64,000 nucleotides of DNA, from assembly GCA_904418995.1 (NCBI GenBank), contig CAJFQF010000005.1, positions 42,980-106,979 on the forward strand. Direction: 5' to 3'. The stretch comes from Heritagella_A intestinalis. GTDB lineage: Bacteria; Bacillota; Clostridia; Oscillospirales; Acutalibacteraceae. Both the position numbers and the translations under genes were made by a program. The notes below the pieces were generated by a model. It saw only the letters and a program-made list of their open reading frames with translations, was not told the DNA's origin and searched no databases. This document shows positions 42,555 to 50,162 of this stretch, piece after piece (position 1 is the stretch's first letter; each line of letters begins with the position of its first letter).

Positions 42555-42598
42555 AAAAAACAGGCAGGAACCGGTAATGCCGGTTTCCTGCCTGTTTT
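42555..42598. terminator. Bidirectional terminator between the kinase and DUF4250 genes
   Basis: AAACAGGCAGGAA...CCGG and CCGG...TTCCTGCCTGTTT form a stem of about 18 pairs around loop TAATG; A and T runs on both sides serve the convergent genes. Confidence 0.9.
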
Positions 42599-42610
42599 GG
42601 CGTGGAGAGA

Positions 42611-42787
42611 TTACACAAAGCGGTTCAGTTCCGCATCGTATTCATAGCCGATGCCCGCCAGCTTCTGCTGGAGTTCTCCGGCGTCCACCTGCATGGATTT
42701 GCAGAAGTCGTCCAGAGAGGAGTGGAAATCCCGCAGCTGGGTGTTGACATAGCTCAAAAGGATCATAGGGTCGTTGGGAAGAGACAT
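42611..42787 (-). CDS. DUF4250 small protein
   Basis: A 58-residue soluble protein, MSLPNDPMILLSYVNTQLRD..., with a conserved end (YEYDAELNRFV). It matches the DUF4250 family of small Firmicute/Bacteroidetes proteins without known function. GAAAGGAGCG precedes the ATG on the minus strand. It follows the TraX-like gene by 74 bp on the same strand. Confidence 0.85.
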   Translation of the reverse strand: MSLPNDPMILLSYVNTQLRDFHSSLDDFCKSMQVDAGELQQKLAGIGYEYDAELNRFV

Positions 42788-42861
42788 GGCAGACGCTCCT
42801 TTCACAATCTGGGGTTTATCATACGCCCTTTCCCGGGAAATGTCAATGGCCAGGGGCGGCT

Positions 42862-43509
42862 TCACAAGACCATGCGCAATCCCCAGAGGGCCAGGAGATG
42901 CAGGGGATAGAACCCGTAAAACAGGAGCTTAGGCAGGCGCGGGCCCCGCTGGCCGTTATAGAACCACAGGGGCACACAGGCAAAGATGGCCGCCAGCTGG
43001 GTGAAGCTCTGCAAAATGCCATAACCGCTGTTTACCAGGGCAAACACCGTCAGGGACGCTTCTTTTTGGCCCCGCAGGCCATAGAAAATGAGAATCACCA
43101 ACACCCCGAAGGCTCCGTAGTCCGTGTGGAGAAATTCCGCCGCCAAAGCGATACAGGCAGCGGCGCCGATGCCCAGCAGGGGCTTGTCCTTGAGGGCTTC
43201 CAAAACCCACATGGCCCCCAGCCCGGCCAGCAGGGTCCAGAAAACGTTTTGATGGGAAAAGTTCCACAGGCTGCCGTAAAAGGCCAGATCAAAGCAGGGC
43301 TCTGAGAGAACGCCCCACAGGGCTAAGCGGAAAAAATACCGCCGACGGCTGGAAGTATAGAAAAAACCCTCTGCCAGCAAAAAGCAGTAAATGGGGAAGG
43401 CCAGGCGGCCAATGAGCCGCAGGGGCCACGCCTGGGGAAAGAGGGTGGCGCCGGTGTGGTCAATGGCCATGGTGACCAAGGCCAGAATCTTTAATGTGAA
43501 GGAAGACAT
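42862..43509 (-). CDS. TraX family membrane protein
   Basis: A 215-residue membrane protein with six or seven helices and the TraX pattern LALVTMAIDHTGATLFP...LRLIGRLAFPIYCFLLAEGF. TraX of the F plasmid acetylates pilin, but chromosomal homologues in Firmicutes stand alone and are of unknown role. ATG 43509 lies 11 bases from AAAGGA and TTG 43515 lies five bases from it, so the exact start is open. Confidence 0.88.
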   Translation of the reverse strand: MSSFTLKILALVTMAIDHTGATLFPQAWPLRLIGRLAFPIYCFLLAEGFFYTSSRRRYFFRLALWGVLSEPCFDLAFYGSLWNFSHQNVFWTLLAGLGAMWVLEALKDKPLLGIGAAACIALAAEFLHTDYGAFGVLVILIFYGLRGQKEASLTVFALVNSGYGILQSFTQLAAIFACVPLWFYNGQRGPRLPKLLFYGFYPLHLLALWGLRMVL

Positions 43510-43605
43510 AAACAAAGGCGTCCTTTCTGCCGCCGGGAATTTCCACGGGAGGCCCGGCAGCCCGCCTCCTTTTTTACTGTATCACGGCTTTCTTTAGGAG
43601 TCAAC

Positions 43606-43634
43606 TTGTGTTTTGAGGCCGGGAGCGGTATAAT
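43606..43634 (+). promoter_or_regulatory. nth promoter
   Basis: TTGTGT (43606-43611) and TATAAT (43629-43634), 17 bases apart, 38 bp before the start codon. Confidence 0.75.
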
Positions 43635-43672
43635 AGGAAACAGAGATTTTACGGAAAAGGACGGAATACGGC

Positions 43673-44347
43673 ATGGATTTAAAGGAAAAGGCCCTGCTGG
43701 CAGTGGAAGCCCTGAAAAAGGAATATCCGGGAGCCGTGTGTTCCCTGACCTATCAGGACCCTTTGCAGCTTTTGATTGCTACCCGTTTGGCCGCCCAGTG
43801 TACCGACGCCCGGGTGAACCAGGTGACCCCGGCCCTGTTTGCGCGGTTCCCGGATTTGGAGAGCTTTTGCCAGGGCAGCGAGGAGGAAATCGCGGAGTAT
43901 ATCCGTTCCTGCGGGCTGTATAAGACCAAGGCCCGGGATATTCTGGCTATGTGCCGGATGTTGCAGGAAACCTATGGAGGCGTGGTGCCGGATACGGTGG
44001 AGGAGTTGACCCAGCTGCCGGGAATCGGCCGCAAAACCGCCAATCTGGTGGTGGGGGACATCTACCACAAGCCGGCAGTGGTGACAGATACCCACTGCAT
44101 TCGCATCAGCGGCCGTCTGGGATTGACGGACAGCACCAATCCTCTGAAAGTGGAAAAGGATTTGCGGGCGGTTCTCCCGCCGGAGGAATCCAATGATTTC
44201 TGTCACCGGCTGGTGCTCCACGGCCGGGCGGTGTGCGATTCCCGGAAGCCCCGATGTGAAAATTGCGTCATGGCGGATTTTTGCCGCTATGCCCTTTCCG
44301 GCGGGGAAATCGACCCCAAAAAAGGGAAACCGGCCAAAGGGAAATAG
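43673..44347 (+). CDS. nth: Endonuclease III
   Basis: A 224-residue DNA glycosylase/AP lyase for oxidised pyrimidines. The helix-hairpin-helix with catalytic lysine is LPGIGRKTANLV, the catalytic aspartate is in VTDTHCIRIS, and the 4Fe-4S cysteines are at 188, 195, 198 and 204 with normal C-x6-C-x2-C-x5-C spacing. The Lys/Gly/Pro tail is short. It is a single-gene unit with its own promoter, followed by tRNA-Thr. Confidence 0.97.
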   Translation: MDLKEKALLAVEALKKEYPGAVCSLTYQDPLQLLIATRLAAQCTDARVNQVTPALFARFPDLESFCQGSEEEIAEYIRSCGLYKTKARDILAMCRMLQETYGGVVPDTVEELTQLPGIGRKTANLVVGDIYHKPAVVTDTHCIRISGRLGLTDSTNPLKVEKDLRAVLPPEESNDFCHRLVLHGRAVCDSRKPRCENCVMADFCRYALSGGEIDPKKGKPAKGK

Positions 44348-44385
44348 GAATCAAAAGAACCAATCCAATAAAATGAAAAAAGAGA

Positions 44386-44414
44386 TTGACAAACTCCACG
44401 GAATTCTTTATAAT
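44386..44414 (+). promoter_or_regulatory. Consensus promoter of tRNA-Thr
   Basis: TTGACA (44386-44391) and TATAAT (44409-44414) with 17 bases between, 30 bp before the tRNA: a full consensus match. Confidence 0.88.
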
Positions 44415-44443
44415 GTTATTCGTTAGGCTTTTAAGAGCCTTGT

Positions 44444-44519
44444 GCTGGAGTGGCTCAGTCGGTAGAGCAGCTGATTCGTAATCAGCAGGTCGTCAGTTCA
44501 AGTCTGATCTCCAGCTCCA
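44444..44519 (+). tRNA. tRNA-Thr (anticodon CGT)
   Basis: The acceptor stem GCTGGAG / CTCCAGC, D-arm with GGCTCAGTCGGTAGAGC, anticodon stem CTGAT / ATCAG with loop TCGTA centre (anticodon CGT, reading ACG), T-arm with GTTCAAGTC and an encoded CCA end are all present. The length is 76 bases. Confidence 0.95.
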
Positions 44520-44525
44520 TCAGGC

Positions 44526-44560
44526 AAAGCCTGGAGCAAATTCGGCTCCAGGCTTTTGTT
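44526..44560 (+). terminator. Terminator after tRNA-Thr
   Basis: AAAGCCTGGAGC (44526-44537) pairs with GCTCCAGGCTTT (44545-44556), followed by TGTTTT. Confidence 0.88.
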
Positions 44561-44586
44561 TTATCCAAAATTTGGTGTCCGCGCCG

Positions 44587-44640
44587 AAAAATCCGCATGG
44601 AGCAGCTGCTTTAAGGCCATCCATGCGGATTTTCTTTTGG
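44587..44640. terminator. Long hairpin upstream of the LicD/Tar operon
   Basis: AAAATCCGCATGGA (44587-44600) pairs with TCCATGCGGATTTT (44620-44633), flanked by an outer GCGCC/GGCGC pair. It is probably a second or bidirectional terminator; no gene lies between it and the next promoter. Confidence 0.6.
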
Positions 44641-44716
44641 CGCGAAAACGGGATTCGACTGTATAAGGAACGGCCCGTGGGCACAAAAGAACCGTAGGAC
44701 AGTCATTTCCGCCCGG

Positions 44717-44744
44717 TTGACAACCGGGGGGAGCGTGATATAAT
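44717..44744 (+). promoter_or_regulatory. Promoter of the LicD/Tar operon
   Basis: TTGACA (44717-44722) and an extended TGATATAAT box (-10 at 44739-44744), 16 bases apart, 56 bp before the GTG of the glycosyltransferase gene. Confidence 0.8.
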
Positions 44745-44799
44745 AGGAATACTATCATGTCCCCAAAATGCCCAAGGATAATGAGGTGAGTCCTGAATC

Positions 44800-45894
44800 G
44801 TGGAGCAAGAAAACAATAGCCTGACAGTGTCCTTCTGCGTCATTGCCAGGAATGAAGAGCAGACCCTCCCGGCACTGTTTGCCGATCTTCTGGCCCAAAC
44901 CTACTCCCATTCCCTGATGGAAGTCCTCCTGGTGGACAGCGCTTCCACCGACGGCACCAAAGCCTGTATGGAAGCCTTTGCCCGGGAACACGCCGGGGAA
45001 TTTTCCGGCATCCAGGTGTTGGACAACCCCGGAAGAACCCTCCCCTGCGGGTGGAACGTGGCCCTGCGGGTGTTTTCCGGAGACGTCATCCTCCGGGTGG
45101 ACGCCCACGCCAATATTCCCCCGGAGTTTGTGGAAAAGAACGTCCGCTGCCTGGAAAGCGGGGAAGCGGTGGCTGGCGGCCAGCGGCCCTGTGTTCTCTC
45201 GGACCCCACCCCTTGGCGGAAAACCCTGCTGCTGGCAGAGAATTCCCTCTTTGGAAGCAGTATCGCCCCTTTCCGTCGAGATGTGGGGAAGATGTACGCT
45301 AAATCCGTGTTTCATGGGGCCTATCGCCGGGAGGTCTTTGAGACCATCGGCGGCTATAACGAAGAATTGGGCCGCACCGAGGATAACGAAATCCACTACC
45401 GCATCCGGAAGGCCGGTTACCGCCTGTGCTTCGACCCCTCTATTATCTCCTATCAGCACGTGCGCAGCAGCCTGCGGAAGATGGTCAAGCAGAAATACGG
45501 CAACGGCAAATGGGTGGGCCTGACCCTGGGAGTGTGCCCCGGATGCCTTTCCCTGTATCACTTTGTGCCCTTTGCCTTTGTGGTGGGGATTCTTCTGACC
45601 ACCGTGCTGGCTTGCTTCGGCATCTGGCAATTGGCGGCTTTGATGTGGGGATTGTATGCCCTGCTGGCCATTGCCATGACGGTGGCCTGTGTTCGGGATG
45701 AAAACTGGAATGCCACCAGCGTGGCGCTGCCTTTTCTGTTTTTGCTTCTCCATGTAAGTTATGGCGTGGGGACGGTGGTGGGCCTGGTGCGCCTGCCCTT
45801 CTGGAAAAAGCGTCATCACAACGGGGTCAGCCCCTCCATTGGGGAAGTGCGCGCCGCTATCAACGGCAAAAAAGCCGCAGGAGAGAGGGGATGA
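44800..45894 (+). CDS. Family 2 glycosyltransferase, membrane-anchored
   Basis: A 364-residue GT-A glycosyltransferase. The N-terminal catalytic domain shows SFCVIARNEEQTLPALF, LLVDSASTDGT and the metal site RVDAHA in place of the usual DxD; the acceptor-side motif ELGRTEDNEIHYRIRKAG is clear. Two or three helices at 250-335 place it at the membrane. It resembles succinoglycan/exopolysaccharide transferases. GTG 44800 follows GAGGTGAG. It is the first gene of the operon and its stop overlaps the ATG of the first licD gene. Confidence 0.9.
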   Translation: MEQENNSLTVSFCVIARNEEQTLPALFADLLAQTYSHSLMEVLLVDSASTDGTKACMEAFAREHAGEFSGIQVLDNPGRTLPCGWNVALRVFSGDVILRVDAHANIPPEFVEKNVRCLESGEAVAGGQRPCVLSDPTPWRKTLLLAENSLFGSSIAPFRRDVGKMYAKSVFHGAYRREVFETIGGYNEELGRTEDNEIHYRIRKAGYRLCFDPSIISYQHVRSSLRKMVKQKYGNGKWVGLTLGVCPGCLSLYHFVPFAFVVGILLTTVLACFGIWQLAALMWGLYALLAIAMTVACVRDENWNATSVALPFLFLLLHVSYGVGTVVGLVRLPFWKKRHHNGVSPSIGEVRAAINGKKAAGERG

Positions 45895-46814
45895 TTCCCA
45901 TGGAGCCAAAGACGCAGGTTCCTCCCGTCAGGGAACAGCAACATCCCTCTTCGAGGGAGTTGCAAAAGAAGGGCCTGGAAATGGCCCGGTATTTCAAAGA
46001 TTTCTGTGAGGCCCATGACCTGCTGTTTTATTTCTGCGGGGGATGCTGTATCGGGGCCATCCGGCATAAGGGGTTCATTCCCTGGGATGATGACGTGGAT
46101 TTCTTCATGCCCCGGGAAGACTATGAAAAGCTGAAGGCTCTCTGGCCCCAGGAGGCGGATACCCAGCGGTATACCCTGGTGACACAGACAGAAACCCTGG
46201 TGGACCACAATCTCTTTATCACCATCCGGGACAACAACACCACCGCCGTCAAGCCCTATCAAAAGGGCATCGATATGTGCCACGGCCTGGCCATGGACAT
46301 CCTGCCCCTGGACGGCTGCCCGGATTCCTCCTGGCAGCGGAAAAAGCAGCTGTTTTGGGCCTTGCTGTATTCCCTGTTCTGCGCCCAGCTGGTGCCGGAA
46401 AACCATGGGAAAAAGGTGGCCCTGCTGGGGAAAATCGCCCTGGGCCTGGTGCCTTCCCGGAAGCTCCGGTACCGCATCTGGAAGCTGGCGGAAAAGCACA
46501 TGACCCGTTACCCCATTTCCCAGTGCAGCGCTGTGACAGAGCTGTGCTCCGGGCCAAAGTATATGCGCAACCGCTATCCCAAGGAGTGGTTCGCCTCTTC
46601 GGTGTACAGAGAGTTTGAAGGGGAAGAATTCCCCCTGCCAATGGGGTACGACGGCTATTTGCGCATGGTCTTCGGGGATTATATGCAGCTTCCCCCTGAG
46701 GAGCAGCGGCAGCCCTCCCACGATTTGCTGTTCTGTGATTTGGAGCGGGGCTATCAGGCGTATCAAGGGCAATGGGATTGCACCGCGGATGCGTCCCAGA
46801 AAAAACAAAATTGA
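45891..46814 (+). CDS. LicD family phospho-alditol/phosphocholine transferase 1
   Basis: A 307-residue protein with the LicD nucleotidyltransferase-like core: FCGGCCIGAIRHKGFIPWDD, with the metal-binding acidic group Asp66-68 and Asp70. LicD of pneumococcus adds phosphocholine to teichoic acid, and the related human fukutin and FKRP transfer ribitol phosphate from CDP-ribitol. Here tarI and tarJ, which make CDP-ribitol, follow at once and no choline genes are seen, so ribitol phosphate is the more likely donor group (inference). The start overlaps the upstream stop. Confidence 0.9.
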   Translation: MIPMEPKTQVPPVREQQHPSSRELQKKGLEMARYFKDFCEAHDLLFYFCGGCCIGAIRHKGFIPWDDDVDFFMPREDYEKLKALWPQEADTQRYTLVTQTETLVDHNLFITIRDNNTTAVKPYQKGIDMCHGLAMDILPLDGCPDSSWQRKKQLFWALLYSLFCAQLVPENHGKKVALLGKIALGLVPSRKLRYRIWKLAEKHMTRYPISQCSAVTELCSGPKYMRNRYPKEWFASSVYREFEGEEFPLPMGYDGYLRMVFGDYMQLPPEEQRQPSHDLLFCDLERGYQAYQGQWDCTADASQKKQN

Positions 46815-46891
46815 ACTTTTATCGCAATGTTATTTTATAAAAATCAATAGGTTTTGTGTCGGCAAGCGGCACAGAAAGGAAGGTTTTCAAC

Positions 46892-47608
46892 ATGATTTTT
46901 GGAGCAATTCTGGCAGGCGGCGTTGGCAGCCGTATGAACATCGCAGACCGTCCCAAGCAGTTTTTGCAGCTGGGGGACAAGCCCATTATCGTCCACACCT
47001 TGGAAAAGTTCCTCCTGTGCAGCCGCCTGGACCGGGTCTATGTGGGCGTGCATCCCAACTGGCTGCTGCACATGCAGGACCTGCTGGACAAGTATGTCCC
47101 GGACCAGAAGGACATGGTGACCCTGGTGCCCGGCGGCGGCGACCGCAACAACACCATCATGAACATTGCCAGCCAGATTGAAAAGGACTTCGGCGAGTCC
47201 GACGACCACATTATCGTCACCCACGACTCGGTGCGGCCCTTTGTCACTATGCGCATTATCGAAGAGAATATTGACGCCGCCCTGCAATATGGCGCGGTGG
47301 ATACCGTCATTGAAGCCACGGACACCATCGTGGTTTCCGAGGACGCCAAGATTATCACGGAGATCCCCAACCGGAAGAAGATGTTCCAGGGCCAGACCCC
47401 CCAGAGCTTTAACCTGAAGCTCCTGAAGGAATTGTACAACGACCTGACGGACGAGGAAAAGGGCATTCTCACCGACGCCTGCAAAATCTGCGTGGTGCGG
47501 AATAAGCCTGTCCACCTGGTGCGGGGTGAGGTTTCCAACCTGAAGATCACCACCATCAGCGACTATAAAATCGCCCAGGCCATGATAGGAGGGAACGCCA
47601 TTGGTTAA
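46892..47608 (+). CDS. tarI: Ribitol-5-phosphate cytidylyltransferase (IspD/TarI family)
   Basis: A 238-residue cytidylyltransferase beginning MIFGAILAGGVGSRM, with DRPKQFLQLG, HDSVRPF and GQTPQSF, the IspD/TarI motifs. It joins CTP and an alditol phosphate. TarI and IspD are close relatives; the next gene being tarJ favours TarI (CDP-ribitol). ATG 46892 has AGAAAGGAAGG upstream. The 3' end overlaps tarJ by eight bases. Confidence 0.9.
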   Translation: MIFGAILAGGVGSRMNIADRPKQFLQLGDKPIIVHTLEKFLLCSRLDRVYVGVHPNWLLHMQDLLDKYVPDQKDMVTLVPGGGDRNNTIMNIASQIEKDFGESDDHIIVTHDSVRPFVTMRIIEENIDAALQYGAVDTVIEATDTIVVSEDAKIITEIPNRKKMFQGQTPQSFNLKLLKELYNDLTDEEKGILTDACKICVVRNKPVHLVRGEVSNLKITTISDYKIAQAMIGGNAIG

Positions 47609-48614
47609 TTATGTGTATCAGTTGGTGAGCCCCCACGTGTTCTCCCTGGAGTATGAAGATGTGGACTTTACCAAAGAGGTCGTCATCCGTCCCCGGAATA
47701 TGGCCATCTGTCACGCTGACCAGCGGTATTACCAGGGCCAGCGGGACGCCGCCGTGCTGCGGAAGAAGCTGCCCATGGCCCTGATTCACGAGTGTTGCGG
47801 AGAAGTCATCCGGGACTGCACCGGCACCTTCCAAAAGGGACAGAAGGTAGTGTTGATTCCCAATGTGCCGGGCAATGACGACCCCATGATTTATGAAAAC
47901 TATGCCCGGGGCAGCCGGTTCCTTTCCAGCGGCTGCGATGGGTTTATGCGGGAATTTGTCAACCTGCCCCCGGACCGGGTGGTTCCCTATGAGGGGATTG
48001 AGGATACGGTGGCCTCTATCTCCGAGTTTGTCAGCGTAGGCGTCCATGCCGCTACCCGCCTGAGCCTGATTGCCCACAGCCGCCGGGAATCCATCGGCAT
48101 TTGGGGCGACGGCAGCCTGGCCTATGTGGTGGCCTGCGTGGTGCGCAAGCTATTCCCCGAAGCCAAGGTGACGGTCATCGGCAAGAATGCCGGGAAGCTC
48201 TCTTCCTTCACTTTTGTTCACAACACTTATATGGCGGATATGCTTCCTCCGGATTTTGCCGTGGACCACGCTTTTGAGTGCGCCGGCGGCGAGGGCAGCT
48301 ACTATGCCATTGACGATATTATCACCTATATCCGGCCCCAGGGCACGGTGATGCTCATGGGCGTCAGCGAAAACAAAGTGGCCATCCGTACCCGGGACGT
48401 GCTGGAGAAGGGCCTGACCATGGTGGGCAGCAGCCGTTCTGGCCGCGCGGATTTTGAGAAAGCGGTGGAGCTTATGGAGCAGCCCAAATTCCAGAGCCGT
48501 CTGCGGTATATTATTGATGAAGACCGGCCGGTGCGCAGCATTAAGGACATCCAGCGGGTGTTTGAGACGGATATGACCACTCCCTTTAAGACCTCTTTCC
48601 GTTGGGAGCTGTAA
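47601..48614 (+). CDS. tarJ: Ribulose-5-phosphate reductase, TarJ-like dehydrogenase
   Basis: A 337-residue medium-chain alcohol dehydrogenase. The N-terminal catalytic part has ICHADQRYYQG and the middle has a Rossmann segment (ESIGIWGDGSLAYVVACVV, AKVTVIGKN). TarJ reduces ribulose-5-phosphate to ribitol-5-phosphate for TarI. The TTG at 47601 follows AGGAGGG by seven bases and lies inside tarI, so the two enzymes are made together, as in other wall teichoic acid operons. Confidence 0.9.
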   Translation: MVNYVYQLVSPHVFSLEYEDVDFTKEVVIRPRNMAICHADQRYYQGQRDAAVLRKKLPMALIHECCGEVIRDCTGTFQKGQKVVLIPNVPGNDDPMIYENYARGSRFLSSGCDGFMREFVNLPPDRVVPYEGIEDTVASISEFVSVGVHAATRLSLIAHSRRESIGIWGDGSLAYVVACVVRKLFPEAKVTVIGKNAGKLSSFTFVHNTYMADMLPPDFAVDHAFECAGGEGSYYAIDDIITYIRPQGTVMLMGVSENKVAIRTRDVLEKGLTMVGSSRSGRADFEKAVELMEQPKFQSRLRYIIDEDRPVRSIKDIQRVFETDMTTPFKTSFRWEL

Positions 48615-48649
48615 GAGCGGGAGAAGATTGACAGAGGAGGGACAACCCT

Positions 48650-49528
48650 ATGAAAATTGAAGGAAATGGCCCCCTCTCTCCCCAGGAGCTTCGGGCCATC
48701 CAGGAAAAATCCCTGGAAATTCTGGTGTATTTCAAGGAGTTCTGCCAGAAACACGGCCTGCTGTTCTACTTTTGCGGCGGCTGCTGCATTGGGGCTATCC
48801 GCCATAAGGGGTTCATCCCCTGGGACGATGACATCGATGTGTTCATGCCCCGGAAGGACTATGAGCGCTTAGCCCAGCTGTGGCCGAAAGAAGCCGACCC
48901 CCAATATGCCTATTGCCGCTCCGATAAAGGCCACTATCTGCGCTCCCTGTTGAGCGCCATCTCCGATGAGAACACCACCTTTATCAAAGAGCGCCAGCAG
49001 GATTTGGACATCTCCCACGGCATCCGGCTGGAAATTCTGCCCCTGGATGGCTGCCCGGAATCCCGGTTTGCCCGGAAACGGCAGATTTTGTGGGCCCTCA
49101 TTTATTCTATGTTCAATAATAACGAGGCCCCCACCAGCAAGGGGAAAGGCGCCTATCTTTTGGGCCGGTTTCTTCTAGCCCTGGCCCCCACCCAGGGAAT
49201 GCGTTACCGGGTGTGGCGGCTGGCGGAAAAGCGGATGTCCCGATACCCCATTACCCCCGAGACCAAGCACATTACGGAGCTCTGCGCCCGGTATCAGTAT
49301 ATGGTCAACGACTATCCCGCCGAGGCTTTTGCCTCTGCAAAATGGGTGGAGTTTGAGGGGCTCTCTATGCCGGTGCCGATAGGGTATGACACTTACCTGC
49401 GCATGGCCTTTGGAGACTATATGCAGCTCCCCCCCGAGGAGGAGCGCATTCCTAAGCATGAGGCGGTGCTGGTAGATACGGAGCACAGTTACCGGCAGTA
49501 TAAGGGCACATATTACTGCCGGAAATAA
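48650..49528 (+). CDS. LicD family phospho-alditol/phosphocholine transferase 2
   Basis: A 292-residue paralogue of the first LicD protein: FCGGCCIGAIRHKGFIPWDD with the acidic group at Asp59-61 and Asp63, and the shared DILPLDGCP-like EILPLDGCPESR and GDYMQLPPEE motifs. The two copies bracket tarIJ and are similar along their full length, so they arose by duplication; different acceptor use is likely. GAGGAGGGAC precedes the ATG. A strong terminator ends the operon. Confidence 0.9.
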   Translation: MKIEGNGPLSPQELRAIQEKSLEILVYFKEFCQKHGLLFYFCGGCCIGAIRHKGFIPWDDDIDVFMPRKDYERLAQLWPKEADPQYAYCRSDKGHYLRSLLSAISDENTTFIKERQQDLDISHGIRLEILPLDGCPESRFARKRQILWALIYSMFNNNEAPTSKGKGAYLLGRFLLALAPTQGMRYRVWRLAEKRMSRYPITPETKHITELCARYQYMVNDYPAEAFASAKWVEFEGLSMPVPIGYDTYLRMAFGDYMQLPPEEERIPKHEAVLVDTEHSYRQYKGTYYCRK

Positions 49529-49539
49529 CAGGAAAAGGA

Positions 49540-49573
49540 AAAGCCAACTGCAAAAACGCAGTTGGCTTTCTTT
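49540..49573. terminator. Bidirectional terminator after the LicD/Tar operon
   Basis: AAAGCCAACTGC (49540-49551) and GCAGTTGGCTTT (49558-49569), loop AAAAAC, with CTTT after it; on the minus strand it serves the pyridoxamine-oxidase-like gene. Confidence 0.88.
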
Positions 49574-49608
49574 ATTTTAGTGCTCTTTCGACATAGGACG
49601 ATGATGCC

Positions 49609-50001
49609 TTAAAAATGTACCGTGCGGGGCGCCTCCGTAAAGGAGGAAAAGGTAGCCGTACCGTTTTCCAGAGCGAAGATTTGGGTGTTGCCATCGCCGG
49701 GCTGATACATTTTCTGCAAAGAAGGATAAGCGTCCAGCATGTGTTTCTGTGCTTCCAGGCGGGGCTCCTCCACCGCCGTGGCGGCCACCCGCAGCCAGCG
49801 CTCACCGTCAAAGGCACAGAGCTCTACTTTAGGGTTCGCCAGCATCTGCTTGGAGACCTCTTTTACTTTGCCGGTCTGAATGGTGAGGCGGCCGTCAAAC
49901 AGGTCAATGGTGCCAAAGGGGCGCACCCGGGGCTGTCCGTCTTCCACAGTGCCCAAATAATACGTACCGCACTTTTTCAGAAATTCGTATACTTCCTTCA
50001 T
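49609..50001 (-). CDS. Pyridoxamine 5'-phosphate oxidase-like flavin-binding protein
   Basis: A 130-residue single-domain split-barrel protein: MKEVYEFLKKCGTYYLGTV, VRPFGTID, ANPKVELCAFDGERWLRV. Proteins of this type bind FMN or F420 and act as small reductases or nitro-group-reducing enzymes; the substrate is unknown. AAAGGAGG lies before the ATG on the minus strand. It has no operon partners. Confidence 0.88.
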   Translation of the reverse strand: MKEVYEFLKKCGTYYLGTVEDGQPRVRPFGTIDLFDGRLTIQTGKVKEVSKQMLANPKVELCAFDGERWLRVAATAVEEPRLEAQKHMLDAYPSLQKMYQPGDGNTQIFALENGTATFSSFTEAPRTVHF

Positions 50002-50162
50002 GAGAAAAAGCCTCCTTTTAAAATAAAGATAGATTGCCGCCGGAAGGGGCTCCCCGTTCCAGCTCTTTTCTCCAATTATAGCACAAAAACCGAAGAAATC
50101 AGGAAAAATATATGAAAATATTTCAAATTTTGGGAAGAGACATCGGTTGAAAAGATGTTGTT

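Noticed and set aside
46811..46841. Internal promoter before tarI
   Set aside because: TTGAAC and TATAAA are 19 bases apart and the -35 overlaps the licD stop; too weak to claim.
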